From assembly GCF_947486615.1 (NCBI RefSeq), contig NZ_CANKUD010000005.1, positions 228,241-292,240 of the forward strand: a DNA stretch of 64,000 nt. The letters run 5' to 3'. Both the position numbers and the translations under genes were made by a program. Below are positions 47,152 through 53,932 of the stretch, in pieces. The DNA is from an uncultured Modestobacter sp. Its GTDB lineage: Bacteria > Actinomycetota > Actinomycetes > Mycobacteriales > Geodermatophilaceae. Within the stretch, counting starts at the first letter, position 1, and every line of letters starts with the position of its first letter. The notes below the pieces were generated by a model, which was not told the origin of the DNA, ran no database searches, and saw only the letters and a program-made list of their open reading frames with translations.

Positions 47152-47358
47152 GTGCTGCTGTTCGTGGGCGGGCCGCTGGACGGCCGGGTGGAGATCCGCG
47201 AGGCACGGCACGGTGAGCCGCTGCCGACGATCACCCACGTGCACCTGCACGGCGGGCCCAAGGTGGTGCACCGGTACGACCTGCAGCCGCTGACCGGCTC
47301 GGCCGGCGTCTACCACCTGCGCCCGCGCACCCAGCGGGACGACGACCCGCAGGACTGA
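47152..47358 (+). CDS. small conserved-looking hypothetical protein
   Basis: At least 68 residues from GTG 47152: LLFVGGPLDGRVEIREAR, then THVHLHGGPKVVHRYDLQ. I do not recognise the family; the compact beta-rich, His-containing pattern is typical of small actinobacterial cytosolic proteins. In frame 57 bp upstream, a CTG (47095) has GAGGAGG at ideal spacing and would give 87 residues with an acidic Thr/Ala N-terminus; the start is therefore open. Confidence 0.6.
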   Translation: MLLFVGGPLDGRVEIREARHGEPLPTITHVHLHGGPKVVHRYDLQPLTGSAGVYHLRPRTQRDDDPQD

Positions 47359-47367
47359 CGCGCCGGG

Positions 47368-47988
47368 TCAGCCGCGGAAGCGGCGCACTCCCTCGGCGAC
47401 CGCGTCGAACTGGCGCCGGTCCAGGGCCGCGCCCTCCCGCCGGACGTCGTCCGGGTCGATCCGCAGCACGCGGTCCACCCGCACCTCGCTGGGCCGGCCC
47501 CGGCGGTCCCAGCCGCCGGTGCCCACGTCCACCCAGTGCCGCCCGTGCCGGGCCTCGTCGGCGGCGTCCAGGTCGTGGTCCTTGCTGCTGAGCATCAGCC
47601 CGAGCAGGCCGGTGCCGTCCCGGCCGACGATCAGCACCGGCCGGTCCTTGCCCCGGCCGTCGCCCTCCTCGAAGGGCACCCAGGCCCAGACGATCTCCCC
47701 GGGGTCGGGGTGGGCGTCGTCCCGGGGGGCGTAGTCGATGTTCAGCGGGCCGTGGAACTCGGTGGCCTGACCCGAGCCGCGGCGCGGCGGGGCCGCCGGG
47801 GGGAGCGTCGCGCGCTCGGGCACGCCGGCGTCGTGCGCCGCGTCGGTCCACGGGGCGAGGTCGGCCGGTGCGCCGACCCACGAGGTGACCGGCGGTGTCG
47901 GAGCACCGCCACCCTGCCTCCGGGTGCTGTTCGAGCGGACGACGTCCGCCAGTCGACCGAGTGCCCTGCGCCAGCTGCTGCCCGCCAC
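47368..47988 (-). CDS. PemK/MazF-superfamily toxin-like protein
   Basis: A 206-residue protein. The C-terminal ~115 residues, from IDYAPRDDAHPDPGEIVWAW to DGRGKDRPVLIVGRDG and GLMLSSKDHD, look like the PemK/MazF SH3-type barrel. The first ~80 residues are a basic and Pro-rich extension. No antitoxin gene is adjacent, so it may be a solitary or domesticated member. I chose GTG 47988 because TAGCGT lies 7 nt upstream (leaderless); a GTG at 48036 is an alternative. Confidence 0.7.
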   Translation of the reverse strand: MAGSSWRRALGRLADVVRSNSTRRQGGGAPTPPVTSWVGAPADLAPWTDAAHDAGVPERATLPPAAPPRRGSGQATEFHGPLNIDYAPRDDAHPDPGEIVWAWVPFEEGDGRGKDRPVLIVGRDGTGLLGLMLSSKDHDLDAADEARHGRHWVDVGTGGWDRRGRPSEVRVDRVLRIDPDDVRREGAALDRRQFDAVAEGVRRFRG

Positions 47989-47995
47989 CCCCGGC

Positions 47996-48001
47996 ACGCT
48001 A
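47996..48001 (-). promoter_or_regulatory. -10 hexamer of PemK-like gene
   Basis: TAGCGT on the minus strand, 7 nt before the GTG at 47988. Confidence 0.4.
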
Positions 48002-48219
48002 GGCGATGACCCTCCCGGCGCGCCCGGGCGGGACACGCCGGGAGCGGGCGAGCCGCCCAGCGGGTCCGCTACCTGCGGAACGACACGCGTGTGATTCTGG
48101 TGACTGATGGTGCGCGACAGGGGACGAACCGGTCACAACGATGGGTCGGACGACGGTTGCGGGGCCACACTTGTACCGGCGGCCCGCCCACCGGTCCGCC
48201 ACGGGGGAGAGGGTCTGAG

Positions 48220-48420
48220 ATGACCACAGTGCAGCCGGTCAACCCGGCCGAGGCCTTGGTGTCGCCGGTCGTGCGGGCGAGCGCGCTGGCGGCCTGGCAG
48301 CTGGTGGAGGACGCCCGCTACCGGACGCCGGAGCGCCGCCGCCGCAACGAGCGCCGGCGGCTGCTGGCCCAGCGCGCGGTGGCCGACCGCAAGGCCGAAC
48401 GGGAACACCGCACCACCTGA
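48220..48420 (+). CDS. small basic hypothetical protein
   Basis: A 66-residue protein starting MTTVQPVNPAEALVSP with an Arg/Glu-rich helical C-terminus (RYRTPERRRRNERRRLLAQR). The ATG at 48220 has GGGGGAGAGGG upstream, a good ribosome site. The helical basic tail could bind nucleic acid, but no family is recognised. The 180 bp before it contain a possible tRNA 3'-end fragment. Confidence 0.6.
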   Translation: MTTVQPVNPAEALVSPVVRASALAAWQLVEDARYRTPERRRRNERRRLLAQRAVADRKAEREHRTT

Positions 48421-48488
48421 CGCCCGCCCCTGCGGCTCGAGCGCCTGCCCGGGGCGGCTCGCCGGCGGGCGCCCGACCGTGCAGACCG

Positions 48489-49121
48489 TCAGGCGCGGGG
48501 CGCGCTGTGGGCCGAGCGGGCAGCCCTGGTCAACTCCCGGAACTGCAGGTGGCGCGCGATGTCCGTGGCCATCTCCAGCGGTACGTCCAGCAGCGGCGCC
48601 AGTGCGCTCGCCACCTGGTCGTCGTCCTCGGCCTCGAGGAACGTGGCCAGCACCTCGGGAGCCCGCGCGTGGACGCGCTCCATCACCTCGGCCTTGAGCC
48701 GGCGGCGGACACGGCGGGCTTCGTCCCGTTCAGCCTCGGACTCGGGAGTCGGCCGGGGCTCGGCGGTGTGCGGTCCAGGGTCCTGTGGCCCGGTCCCGCC
48801 CGGCGCTGGTTGCCCGGCCCAGTACGCCCGGCCGTCACGCTCCCAGAGCTGGGTCAGCCGCAGGGAGACCTCGGCGAGAGTCGCGACGAGGGCCGGGACC
48901 TGGCTGACGTGGACGACGAGTGGCGCGGCATCGGCCTGCCGGGCCTGCCGTATCGCCAGGTGCGCGCCCCGGCCGCCCTCGGGTGAGCGGCTCTCCATCC
49001 AGCCGTCGACCAGCAGGGCCAGGTCGCCGACCCCCGTGGGCACCACCGCGGACGGGTCATCGTCGGCGAAGACGTCCATCCGCAGGCCGGTCGGGTCGTC
49101 AGGCAGTGCGGGCGTGGTCAT
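48489..49121 (-). CDS. hypothetical protein, acidic N-terminus and helical C-terminus
   Basis: A 210-residue protein of unknown function. The N-terminal half (MDVFADDDPSAVV, DLALLVDGWMES, VVHVSQVPALVATLAEVSLRL) is compact. A Pro/Gly linker follows, then a Glu/Arg-rich helical part (EAERDEARRVRRRLKAEVME) ending QFRELTRAARSA. ATG at 49121 with GAGGAG upstream. It lies 29 bp after lepB on the same strand and may share its transcript. Confidence 0.65.
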   Translation of the reverse strand: MTTPALPDDPTGLRMDVFADDDPSAVVPTGVGDLALLVDGWMESRSPEGGRGAHLAIRQARQADAAPLVVHVSQVPALVATLAEVSLRLTQLWERDGRAYWAGQPAPGGTGPQDPGPHTAEPRPTPESEAERDEARRVRRRLKAEVMERVHARAPEVLATFLEAEDDDQVASALAPLLDVPLEMATDIARHLQFRELTRAARSAHSAPRA

Positions 49122-49149
49122 GAGCTCTCCTCGTCGAGGTGGTCGGAGG

Positions 49150-49917
49150 CTAGTCGCGGCCCTGGATGTCGGGGGAGTGCAGCACGCCGATCCGGTCCAG
49201 CGGCCAGACGGTGAGCGCGGCCTTGCCGATGACGTCGTCGACGGCGATGGTGCCCGAGTACTGGTCCTGCACGTGACAGCGTGAGTCCGCGGAGTTCGAC
49301 CGGTGGTCACCCATCACCCACAGCCGCCCTTCGGGAACGGGGACCGGGCCGAACTCCCGGCCGTTGCACCCGCCACCGCCCAGCGGAGAGTCCTCGTGGA
49401 CGTAGGGCTCGTCCAGGGGCTCGCCGTCCACGGTCACCCGGCCCCGGTCGTCACAGCACTGCACGGTCTGCCCGCCGACGGCGATGACCCGCTTGACGTA
49501 GTCGTCGGCGCCCGGCGGGGCGAGGCCCACCGCGCGGCCCACTGTCAGCAGCCCGCGGGACACCCAGTTCCCCGGCTCGTCGGCGGTCGACTGCGACGGC
49601 CAGGTGTCCGGTCCCTGGAAGACGACGATGTCGCCGGGCTCCGGCTGCCCGAACCAGTAGGGGACCTTGTCGACCAGCACACGGTCTCCGGTGCATCCCG
49701 GGCAACCGTGCAGGGTCTGCTCCATCGACCCGGAGGGGATGAAGAACGGCTGGACGACGAAGGTCTTCACCAGCAGCGCGAGCACGAAGGCGCTGACGAG
49801 CAGCACCGGCAGTTCGCGCAGCAGGGATCCCTTCCTGCGCGGCTTGCCTCCGTTGGCCGGAAGGGCGGGCCCACCGCCCGTGGGCTCAACGGGGTCGGGC
49901 GGCCCGGTGGTGCTCAT
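49150..49917 (-). CDS. lepB: signal peptidase I
   Basis: Type I signal peptidase, 255 residues, removing Sec and Tat signal peptides outside the membrane. One N-terminal helix (LPVLLVSAFVLALLVKTFVV) is followed by the nucleophile Ser in IPSGSMEQTL (about residue 64), the general-base Lys in DYVKRVIAVGG and the family box VMGDHRSNSADSR. A HGCPGCTGDRV insert adds a Cys pair, and NGREFGPVPVPEG is a further actinobacterial insert. ATG at 49917; TACGGT is 8 nt upstream. Confidence 0.94.
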   Translation of the reverse strand: MSTTGPPDPVEPTGGGPALPANGGKPRRKGSLLRELPVLLVSAFVLALLVKTFVVQPFFIPSGSMEQTLHGCPGCTGDRVLVDKVPYWFGQPEPGDIVVFQGPDTWPSQSTADEPGNWVSRGLLTVGRAVGLAPPGADDYVKRVIAVGGQTVQCCDDRGRVTVDGEPLDEPYVHEDSPLGGGGCNGREFGPVPVPEGRLWVMGDHRSNSADSRCHVQDQYSGTIAVDDVIGKAALTVWPLDRIGVLHSPDIQGRD

Positions 49918-49925
49918 GGGCGGTC

Positions 49926-49931
49926 ACCGTA
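49926..49931 (-). promoter_or_regulatory. -10 hexamer of lepB
   Basis: TACGGT on the minus strand, 8 nt before the lepB ATG at 49917, without a ribosome site between. Confidence 0.4.
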
Positions 49932-50248
49932 CGGTTCGCGGAGGCTCGCCGTTGCGTCCGACCCGCCTGGTGGACGGCCGGCGTCGGTGATGAGCAAGGA
50001 CAAGTGGACGCGGAGTGAGGGGCACCGCGTCAGGTCGATGTGCCGCACGCTCGTGGATGGCGCGTAGCGCCACGTGCCGCTGACCGTCATCGGCCCGTGA
50101 ATGGCCGAGCACCGGTAGGGCGGATGAAGTGGGCCTTCGATCGGCGGTCCCAACGCAGTGGGTCTGCGGCAACGCGAGTTGCTCGAGTCGAACGAGTTCA
50201 GACACTGAGGACGTGCGTCGGACAGCCCCGAAGTGTGAGCACCCGTCG
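49932..50248. other. gene-poor interval before the nucleotidyltransferase
   Basis: About 315 bp with no convincing gene, repeat or terminator. Base composition becomes visibly less GC-rich than in the flanking core genes towards 50200, marking the left edge of a small islet. Confidence 0.5.
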
Positions 50249-50809
50249 ATGGAGGCCGAGGATGTCGTCGCCTTCCTGGAGCTGGCGGCGTGCGTCGGGG
50301 CTCCGATCTGGCTGGATGGAGGTTGGGGAGTCGACGCACTACTGGGGCGGCAGACCCGAGCGCACGCGGACCTGGACATCGTGGTGGAGCAAAGCCATCT
50401 TCAGGCACTGGAAGACCTCTTGGTCGCACGTGGTCACCGGCGAGTGGACCGGGACCGGGAGCGTCCCTGGAACTTCGTACTGGCCTCCGGCGCAGGTCAT
50501 CGGATCGATGTCCACGTCGTCGTCCTGGACGACGACGGGAATGGCAACTACGGGCCGCTCGAGGATGGTGAGCAGTACCCGGCTGCCGCCTTGACTGGCC
50601 GCGGCGCTGTCGCCGGTCGGTCAGTGTCCTGCATCAGCCCGGAATGGCTGGTCCAGTTCCACACCGGCTACCCCGTCGACGATCTCGACTGGGCAGACGT
50701 GTCGGCCCTCTGCGCACGGTTCGACGTGCCGGTACCGGCCGACTACCGACGCTGGGCCGCTTCCCAGTCGCCTGAGCCCTGGAGCCGCCTTCCGGCTGAG
50801 GGCTGCTGA
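50249..50809 (+). CDS. aminoglycoside/lincosamide nucleotidyltransferase-like protein
   Basis: A 186-residue protein of the ANT(2'')/LinB-type nucleotidyltransferase fold. WLDGGWGVDALLGRQTRAHA and DLDIVV (about 21-46) form the catalytic metal site (Asp29, Asp41, Asp43), and HRIDVHVVVLDDDGN supplies a third acidic position. ISPEWLVQFHTGYPVDDLDW matches the C-terminal helix. Such enzymes adenylylate antibiotics, but chromosomal homologues are not always resistance genes. ATG at 50249. Codon choice is less GC-biased than in the neighbours. Confidence 0.78.
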   Translation: MEAEDVVAFLELAACVGAPIWLDGGWGVDALLGRQTRAHADLDIVVEQSHLQALEDLLVARGHRRVDRDRERPWNFVLASGAGHRIDVHVVVLDDDGNGNYGPLEDGEQYPAAALTGRGAVAGRSVSCISPEWLVQFHTGYPVDDLDWADVSALCARFDVPVPADYRRWAASQSPEPWSRLPAEGC

Positions 50810-50880
50810 GCCAAGGCCAACAGGACGCCGACGGGTCAGGCGGTGAGAACTCCAGAGGCGCCAGCTCGTCGGCGAGCGCC

Positions 50881-51111
50881 CTAGGCGGAGAGGACTGCCC
50901 GCGCCTTCTCTTGCTGCTCAGATGCGTTGCTGAACACGGCGGTGCCGGTGAAGGGATAGCAGTCGCCCCTCACGTCTGTGGCTGCTCCGCCCGACTCTTC
51001 ACGATCATGCAGCGTGACGCCCCGCCCCGCCCCGCCCCGCCCAGTCCTGGCCGACGGCCGCGGCCGCTCGCGCAGCCCGAAGAGCCAGCCCACATCAGCC
51101 AGGTGATCCAT
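50881..51111 (-). CDS. possible small hypothetical protein or gene remnant
   Basis: A 76-codon frame whose C-terminal half (DVRGDCYPFTGTAVFSNA, then SEQQEKARAVLSA) looks protein-like, while the middle reads through a (GCCCC)4 tandem repeat (51019-51042). It may be the end of a degraded gene. No ribosome site supports the ATG. Without it, 50810-51148 would be empty. Confidence 0.3.
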   Translation of the reverse strand: MDHLADVGWLFGLRERPRPSARTGRGGAGRGVTLHDREESGGAATDVRGDCYPFTGTAVFSNASEQQEKARAVLSA

Positions 51112-51148
51112 CCCAGCAACGTAGTTCCCGCGAAGGGATCATCTCGGC

Positions 51149-51706
51149 ATGGCCGAGCTCTTCTTCCCCGACCCGCCCCTGGCTGACGCCGCGGTCAGGC
51201 TGCGCCCGTGGCGAGAGACCGACCTGCCGAGCATGGTGCGGGCCTTCAGTGACCCGACCATGCAGCAGTTCTCATGGCGCACTGCTCCCTTCACCGATGC
51301 TGACGCGCGCAACTACTTCAGTGAGCAGGAGCAGTTCCAGAGGCAGGGCGACATGCTCACGCTCGCGCTGGTCGACCCATCGGACCAGGACACGGTCTTC
51401 GGCGGCATCTCGCTGTACGACGTCCACCTCGATCAGGGGCGTGCCGCGATCGGGTACTGGCTCGCCCACGAGGCCCGTGGCCGAGGTGTTGTGACGCACG
51501 CAGTACGCGTGATCGCCCGGTGGGCCTTCGCCGAGCTGGGACTAGCCCGGCTGGAGCTGACCTGCGGACCCGACAACGAAGCGTCGCAGCACGTTGCCGA
51601 TCGCTGCGGATTCACCTGCGAGGGGCTCCTCCGCTCCTACGTACCGTTCAAGGGAGCCCGCCGAGACAGCCTGATCTACAGCCTGCTCCCCGGGGAGCTG
51701 CGCTAG
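51149..51706 (+). CDS. GNAT N-acetyltransferase (RimJ/RimL type)
   Basis: A 185-residue acetyltransferase. VRLRPWRETDLPSMVRAFSD opens the domain, YWLAHEARGRGVVTHAVRVI is the acetyl-CoA P-loop (R-x-x-G-x-G/A type) and ELTCGPDNEASQHVADRCGF is the motif B region. The acceptor could be a protein N-terminus or a small molecule. Its stop TAG overlaps the stop of the convergent lipoprotein gene at CTAG. It belongs to the less GC-rich islet. Confidence 0.88.
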   Translation: MAELFFPDPPLADAAVRLRPWRETDLPSMVRAFSDPTMQQFSWRTAPFTDADARNYFSEQEQFQRQGDMLTLALVDPSDQDTVFGGISLYDVHLDQGRAAIGYWLAHEARGRGVVTHAVRVIARWAFAELGLARLELTCGPDNEASQHVADRCGFTCEGLLRSYVPFKGARRDSLIYSLLPGELR

Positions 51707-52179
51707 TCGATCGTCGCCGTCGGCCAGCGGCCGCACAGCGACGCTGTGCCGGCCAACGGTGCCGCCGTCGTTCCGGTGCCGTGGATCGTGACGGGCGCAG
51801 CGGGAGGGCACGAACCGTCCGTGATCGCGATGGCGAACGCTGCAGCGCCGGGCGGTGCGTCGGCGGGGACAATGACGTCGACGGTCGCCGTCGACCGGTC
51901 GCCGGTGGCGTCGACGCGCGCGAGCTCGATCGACCGGTCGGCCTGGAGGAAGAGGACTGCCGCATCGGTGTAGGGCTCCTCGTCCTCGCCGCTGCCGTCG
52001 TCGCAGCCGGAGTGGAGCCACTCGCCGGAGACGGTCACCGTCTCGCCCGGGGAGGCGGTGGCCGAGGAGACGGACACTTGCGGACCGACACACGAGGCGG
52101 CATCCCCGCCCACGCCGGCTGCGCAACCGCCGATGGCCGCGATCAGCGGCAGCATCATTAGTCCAGTCCGGGCGCGCAC
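51703..52179 (-). CDS. lipoprotein of unknown function
   Basis: About 158 residues. VRARTGLMMLPLIAAIGGC is a lipoprotein signal with the acylated Cys. The mature part, VSVSSATASPGETVTVSGEW, then AVLFLQADRSIELA and TATVDVIVPADAPPGAA, has the spacing of an Ig-like beta-sandwich. Four further Cys could form two disulfides. The frame is open to 52215; GTG 52179 gives the most regular signal peptide. Convergent with the GNAT gene, sharing the CTAG stop bases. Confidence 0.7.
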   Translation of the reverse strand: MRARTGLMMLPLIAAIGGCAAGVGGDAASCVGPQVSVSSATASPGETVTVSGEWLHSGCDDGSGEDEEPYTDAAVLFLQADRSIELARVDATGDRSTATVDVIVPADAPPGAAAFAIAITDGSCPPAAPVTIHGTGTTAAPLAGTASLCGRWPTATID

Positions 52180-52278
52180 GCGGTGAGTGTGGTCATCGCC
52201 GGTCCTCGCCGGCACCCCCCGTCACCAGATCGTGAGTCCGAGGGAGGCAGGCGGTGCGGCGACCGACGCCGCTGCGCC

Positions 52279-52899
52279 CTAGAGCTCCTGGGCGAGCTCC
52301 GCGCGGATCGTCGCGTCGTCGGGCAGCGGGGTGTCCAGCCGGCAGTGCTCCCGCAGCACCTCGCCGAACGGCGTCATGGTCGAGCGGTCCACGTGGGTGG
52401 CCGCGTCCCAGAGGCCGGAGCGCATGACCGCCTTGCCGCACTGGAAGTAGGCCCGCTGCACCTGCACGACCAGCACCGACCTCGGCGCCCGGCCGAACTC
52501 GGTCAGGTCGACGCCCAGGTCGTCCGGGCCGACCAGCGACGTCGTCCCGAAGACCTTGAGCGTCTCCTCCGCGCCGGGCACGAAGAACAGCAGCGCGGCC
52601 CGCGGGTTCTCGGTGAGGTTGCGCAGGCTGTCGACGCGGTTGTTGCCGGTGCGGTCGGGCAGCGCGAGGCGATGCTCGTCGAGCACGTGCACGAAGCCCG
52701 GGTCGCCGCCGCGAGGGCTGACCTCCGGCCAGCCCTCGGCGCTGGCGGTGGAGAGCGTGGCGAAGGGGGAGAGCCCGATGAACGCGGCACAGTGCCGGTC
52801 GATCCGGTCGATCTCCTTGTCCAGCACCAGCTGGCTGGGCGCGCGGTAGCCGGCCAGCACCTCTCGGTCGGCAGGGGCGGCGGCGTCGGCGACGGTCAC
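52279..52899 (-). CDS. pyridoxamine 5'-phosphate oxidase-family flavoprotein
   Basis: A 206-residue split-barrel protein of the PNPOx-like family (MSMEG_1061-like). FIGLSPFATLSTASAEGWPE, SPRGGDPGFVHVLDE, LALPDRTGNNRVDSLRNL and PRAALLFFVPG are the FMN/F420-binding segments. These proteins reduce small molecules with flavin or F420; the substrate is unknown. GTG at 52899 has TACCGT 7 nt upstream and no ribosome site. Confidence 0.82.
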   Translation of the reverse strand: MTVADAAAPADREVLAGYRAPSQLVLDKEIDRIDRHCAAFIGLSPFATLSTASAEGWPEVSPRGGDPGFVHVLDEHRLALPDRTGNNRVDSLRNLTENPRAALLFFVPGAEETLKVFGTTSLVGPDDLGVDLTEFGRAPRSVLVVQVQRAYFQCGKAVMRSGLWDAATHVDRSTMTPFGEVLREHCRLDTPLPDDATIRAELAQEL

Positions 52900-52906
52900 T
52901 GCTACG

Positions 52907-52930
52907 ACGGTAGCTGCCGCTGGGTAGCCT
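52907..52930. promoter_or_regulatory. back-to-back -10 hexamers of a second divergent leaderless pair
   Basis: Minus strand TACCGT (52912-52907) serves the PNPOx-like gene (7 nt from its GTG). Plus strand TAGCCT (52925-52930) serves the thioesterase gene (8 nt from its GTG). The starts are only 40 bp apart. Confidence 0.45.
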
Positions 52931-52938
52931 GCCCCCTC

Positions 52939-53328
52939 GTGCCCGAGGTCTGGAGTGCTCCCGTCCGATTCGCCGAGTGCGACCAGCAGGGCGTCGCGTT
53001 CAACGCCCACTACCTGACCTGGGCCGACGAGGCGCTGAACGCCTGGTGGGCCGGGATCGGCTTGCCCTACGGCGCGCTGGACGCCTGGGGGCTCGAGTAC
53101 TACGTCAAGGCCAGTGCCCTGGACTGGGTCTCCTCTGTCCGGTACGGCGACACCGTGGTCGTGGACGCCGAGCTGGAGCAGCTGGGCCGCACCAGCCTCA
53201 CCGTGCTGTTCACCGTGCGGGTGGGCGAGCGGGTCTGCTGCACCGTGCGCACCACCTACGTGGCCACCGCCGACGGCCGCCCGGCACCCTGGCCGGACGA
53301 CGTCCGGGCGCGGGTCAGCGCGGGCTGA
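52939..53328 (+). CDS. acyl-CoA thioesterase (4-hydroxybenzoyl-CoA thioesterase family)
   Basis: A 129-residue hotdog-fold protein. VRFAECDQQGVAFNAHYLTW carries the catalytic Asp (D-x-x-G motif), followed by AWGLEYYVKASALDW, YGDTVVVDAELEQLG and LFTVRVGERVCCTVRTTYV. It would hydrolyse an acyl-CoA; chain specificity is not predictable. GTG at 52939. The last 38 bp of the gene region are repeated at 53895-53932, where they form the 3' end of cobQ. Confidence 0.88.
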   Translation: MPEVWSAPVRFAECDQQGVAFNAHYLTWADEALNAWWAGIGLPYGALDAWGLEYYVKASALDWVSSVRYGDTVVVDAELEQLGRTSLTVLFTVRVGERVCCTVRTTYVATADGRPAPWPDDVRARVSAG

Positions 53329-53330
53329 GC
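53293..53330. repeat. 38-bp direct repeat, left copy
   Basis: Identical except for one base to 53895-53932. It contains the thioesterase C-terminus ([10 protein letters not shown]) and stop. The two copies bracket a 564-bp segment with one small membrane-protein gene. Confidence 0.75.
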
Positions 53331-53405
53331 TCGGCAGCAGGGTGGTGCGCTGTGCGTGACTCGGCAGCGGGGCACTGCCGGGGCGGCGTAGCGGCCTGCA
53401 GTCCG

Positions 53406-53780
53406 TCAGGCCGTGGCTGGATGCCGACGGCTGCGCCAGCCGACGGCTGCGACCCACGCCAGTCCGGACACGAAGCTCGCTCCGGCCAGGACCGTCGGCG
53501 TCCAGGCCGGATCCTGGCGGATGACGTTGCCGGTGGTCGGGTCCGTCCAGGTGCAGGCGACCCCCAGCGGAAGCCAGGACCCTGCAGGCTCGACGCCCCA
53601 GCTCTCGTAGGGCGGGGCATACGGCGCGCCGCGGTCGAGGCAGACCTGGCTGCGGCCATCTCCGATCGCCGGTGCCCAGGCGATCGCGAGCGCGCCCACG
53701 GTCACCACCGCGGCCAGCAACACGAGCACCAGGCCCGGAAGTACCCGTCGACGGGGCAGCCCGGTGATCGGTCTGCTCAT
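53406..53780 (-). CDS. two-helix membrane/secreted protein of unknown function
   Basis: A 124-residue protein: MSRPITGLPRRRVLPGLVL, a helix (VLVLLAAVVTVGALAIAW), an extracytoplasmic loop with two Cys (QVCLDRGAPYAPPYESWG, GVACTWTDPTTGNV), then a second helix (TVLAGASFVSGLAWVAAVGW) and a basic tail. I do not recognise the family. It is the only gene in the segment bracketed by the 38-bp direct repeats, so it may be a recent insertion between the thioesterase and cobQ. Confidence 0.65.
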   Translation of the reverse strand: MSRPITGLPRRRVLPGLVLVLLAAVVTVGALAIAWAPAIGDGRSQVCLDRGAPYAPPYESWGVEPAGSWLPLGVACTWTDPTTGNVIRQDPAWTPTVLAGASFVSGLAWVAAVGWRSRRHPATA

Positions 53781-53894
53781 CCCGTACGGCCGCTGGGCCG
53801 TGGGCCGAACGCCATCCTCACGACACAGAGGATGCCGGGCGATCCCGCCGCAGCACTGCAGGAACGCGCCGGTCAAGGCTCCCAGTGCATGCTC

Positions 53895-53932
53895 CCGGAC
53901 GACGTCCGGGCCCGGGTCAGCGCGGGCTGAGC
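53895..53932. repeat. 38-bp direct repeat, right copy
   Basis: One mismatch to 53293-53330. It carries the last codons and TGA of cobQ on the minus strand (stop at 53919-53917) and a vestigial thioesterase C-terminus on the plus strand. Confidence 0.75.
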
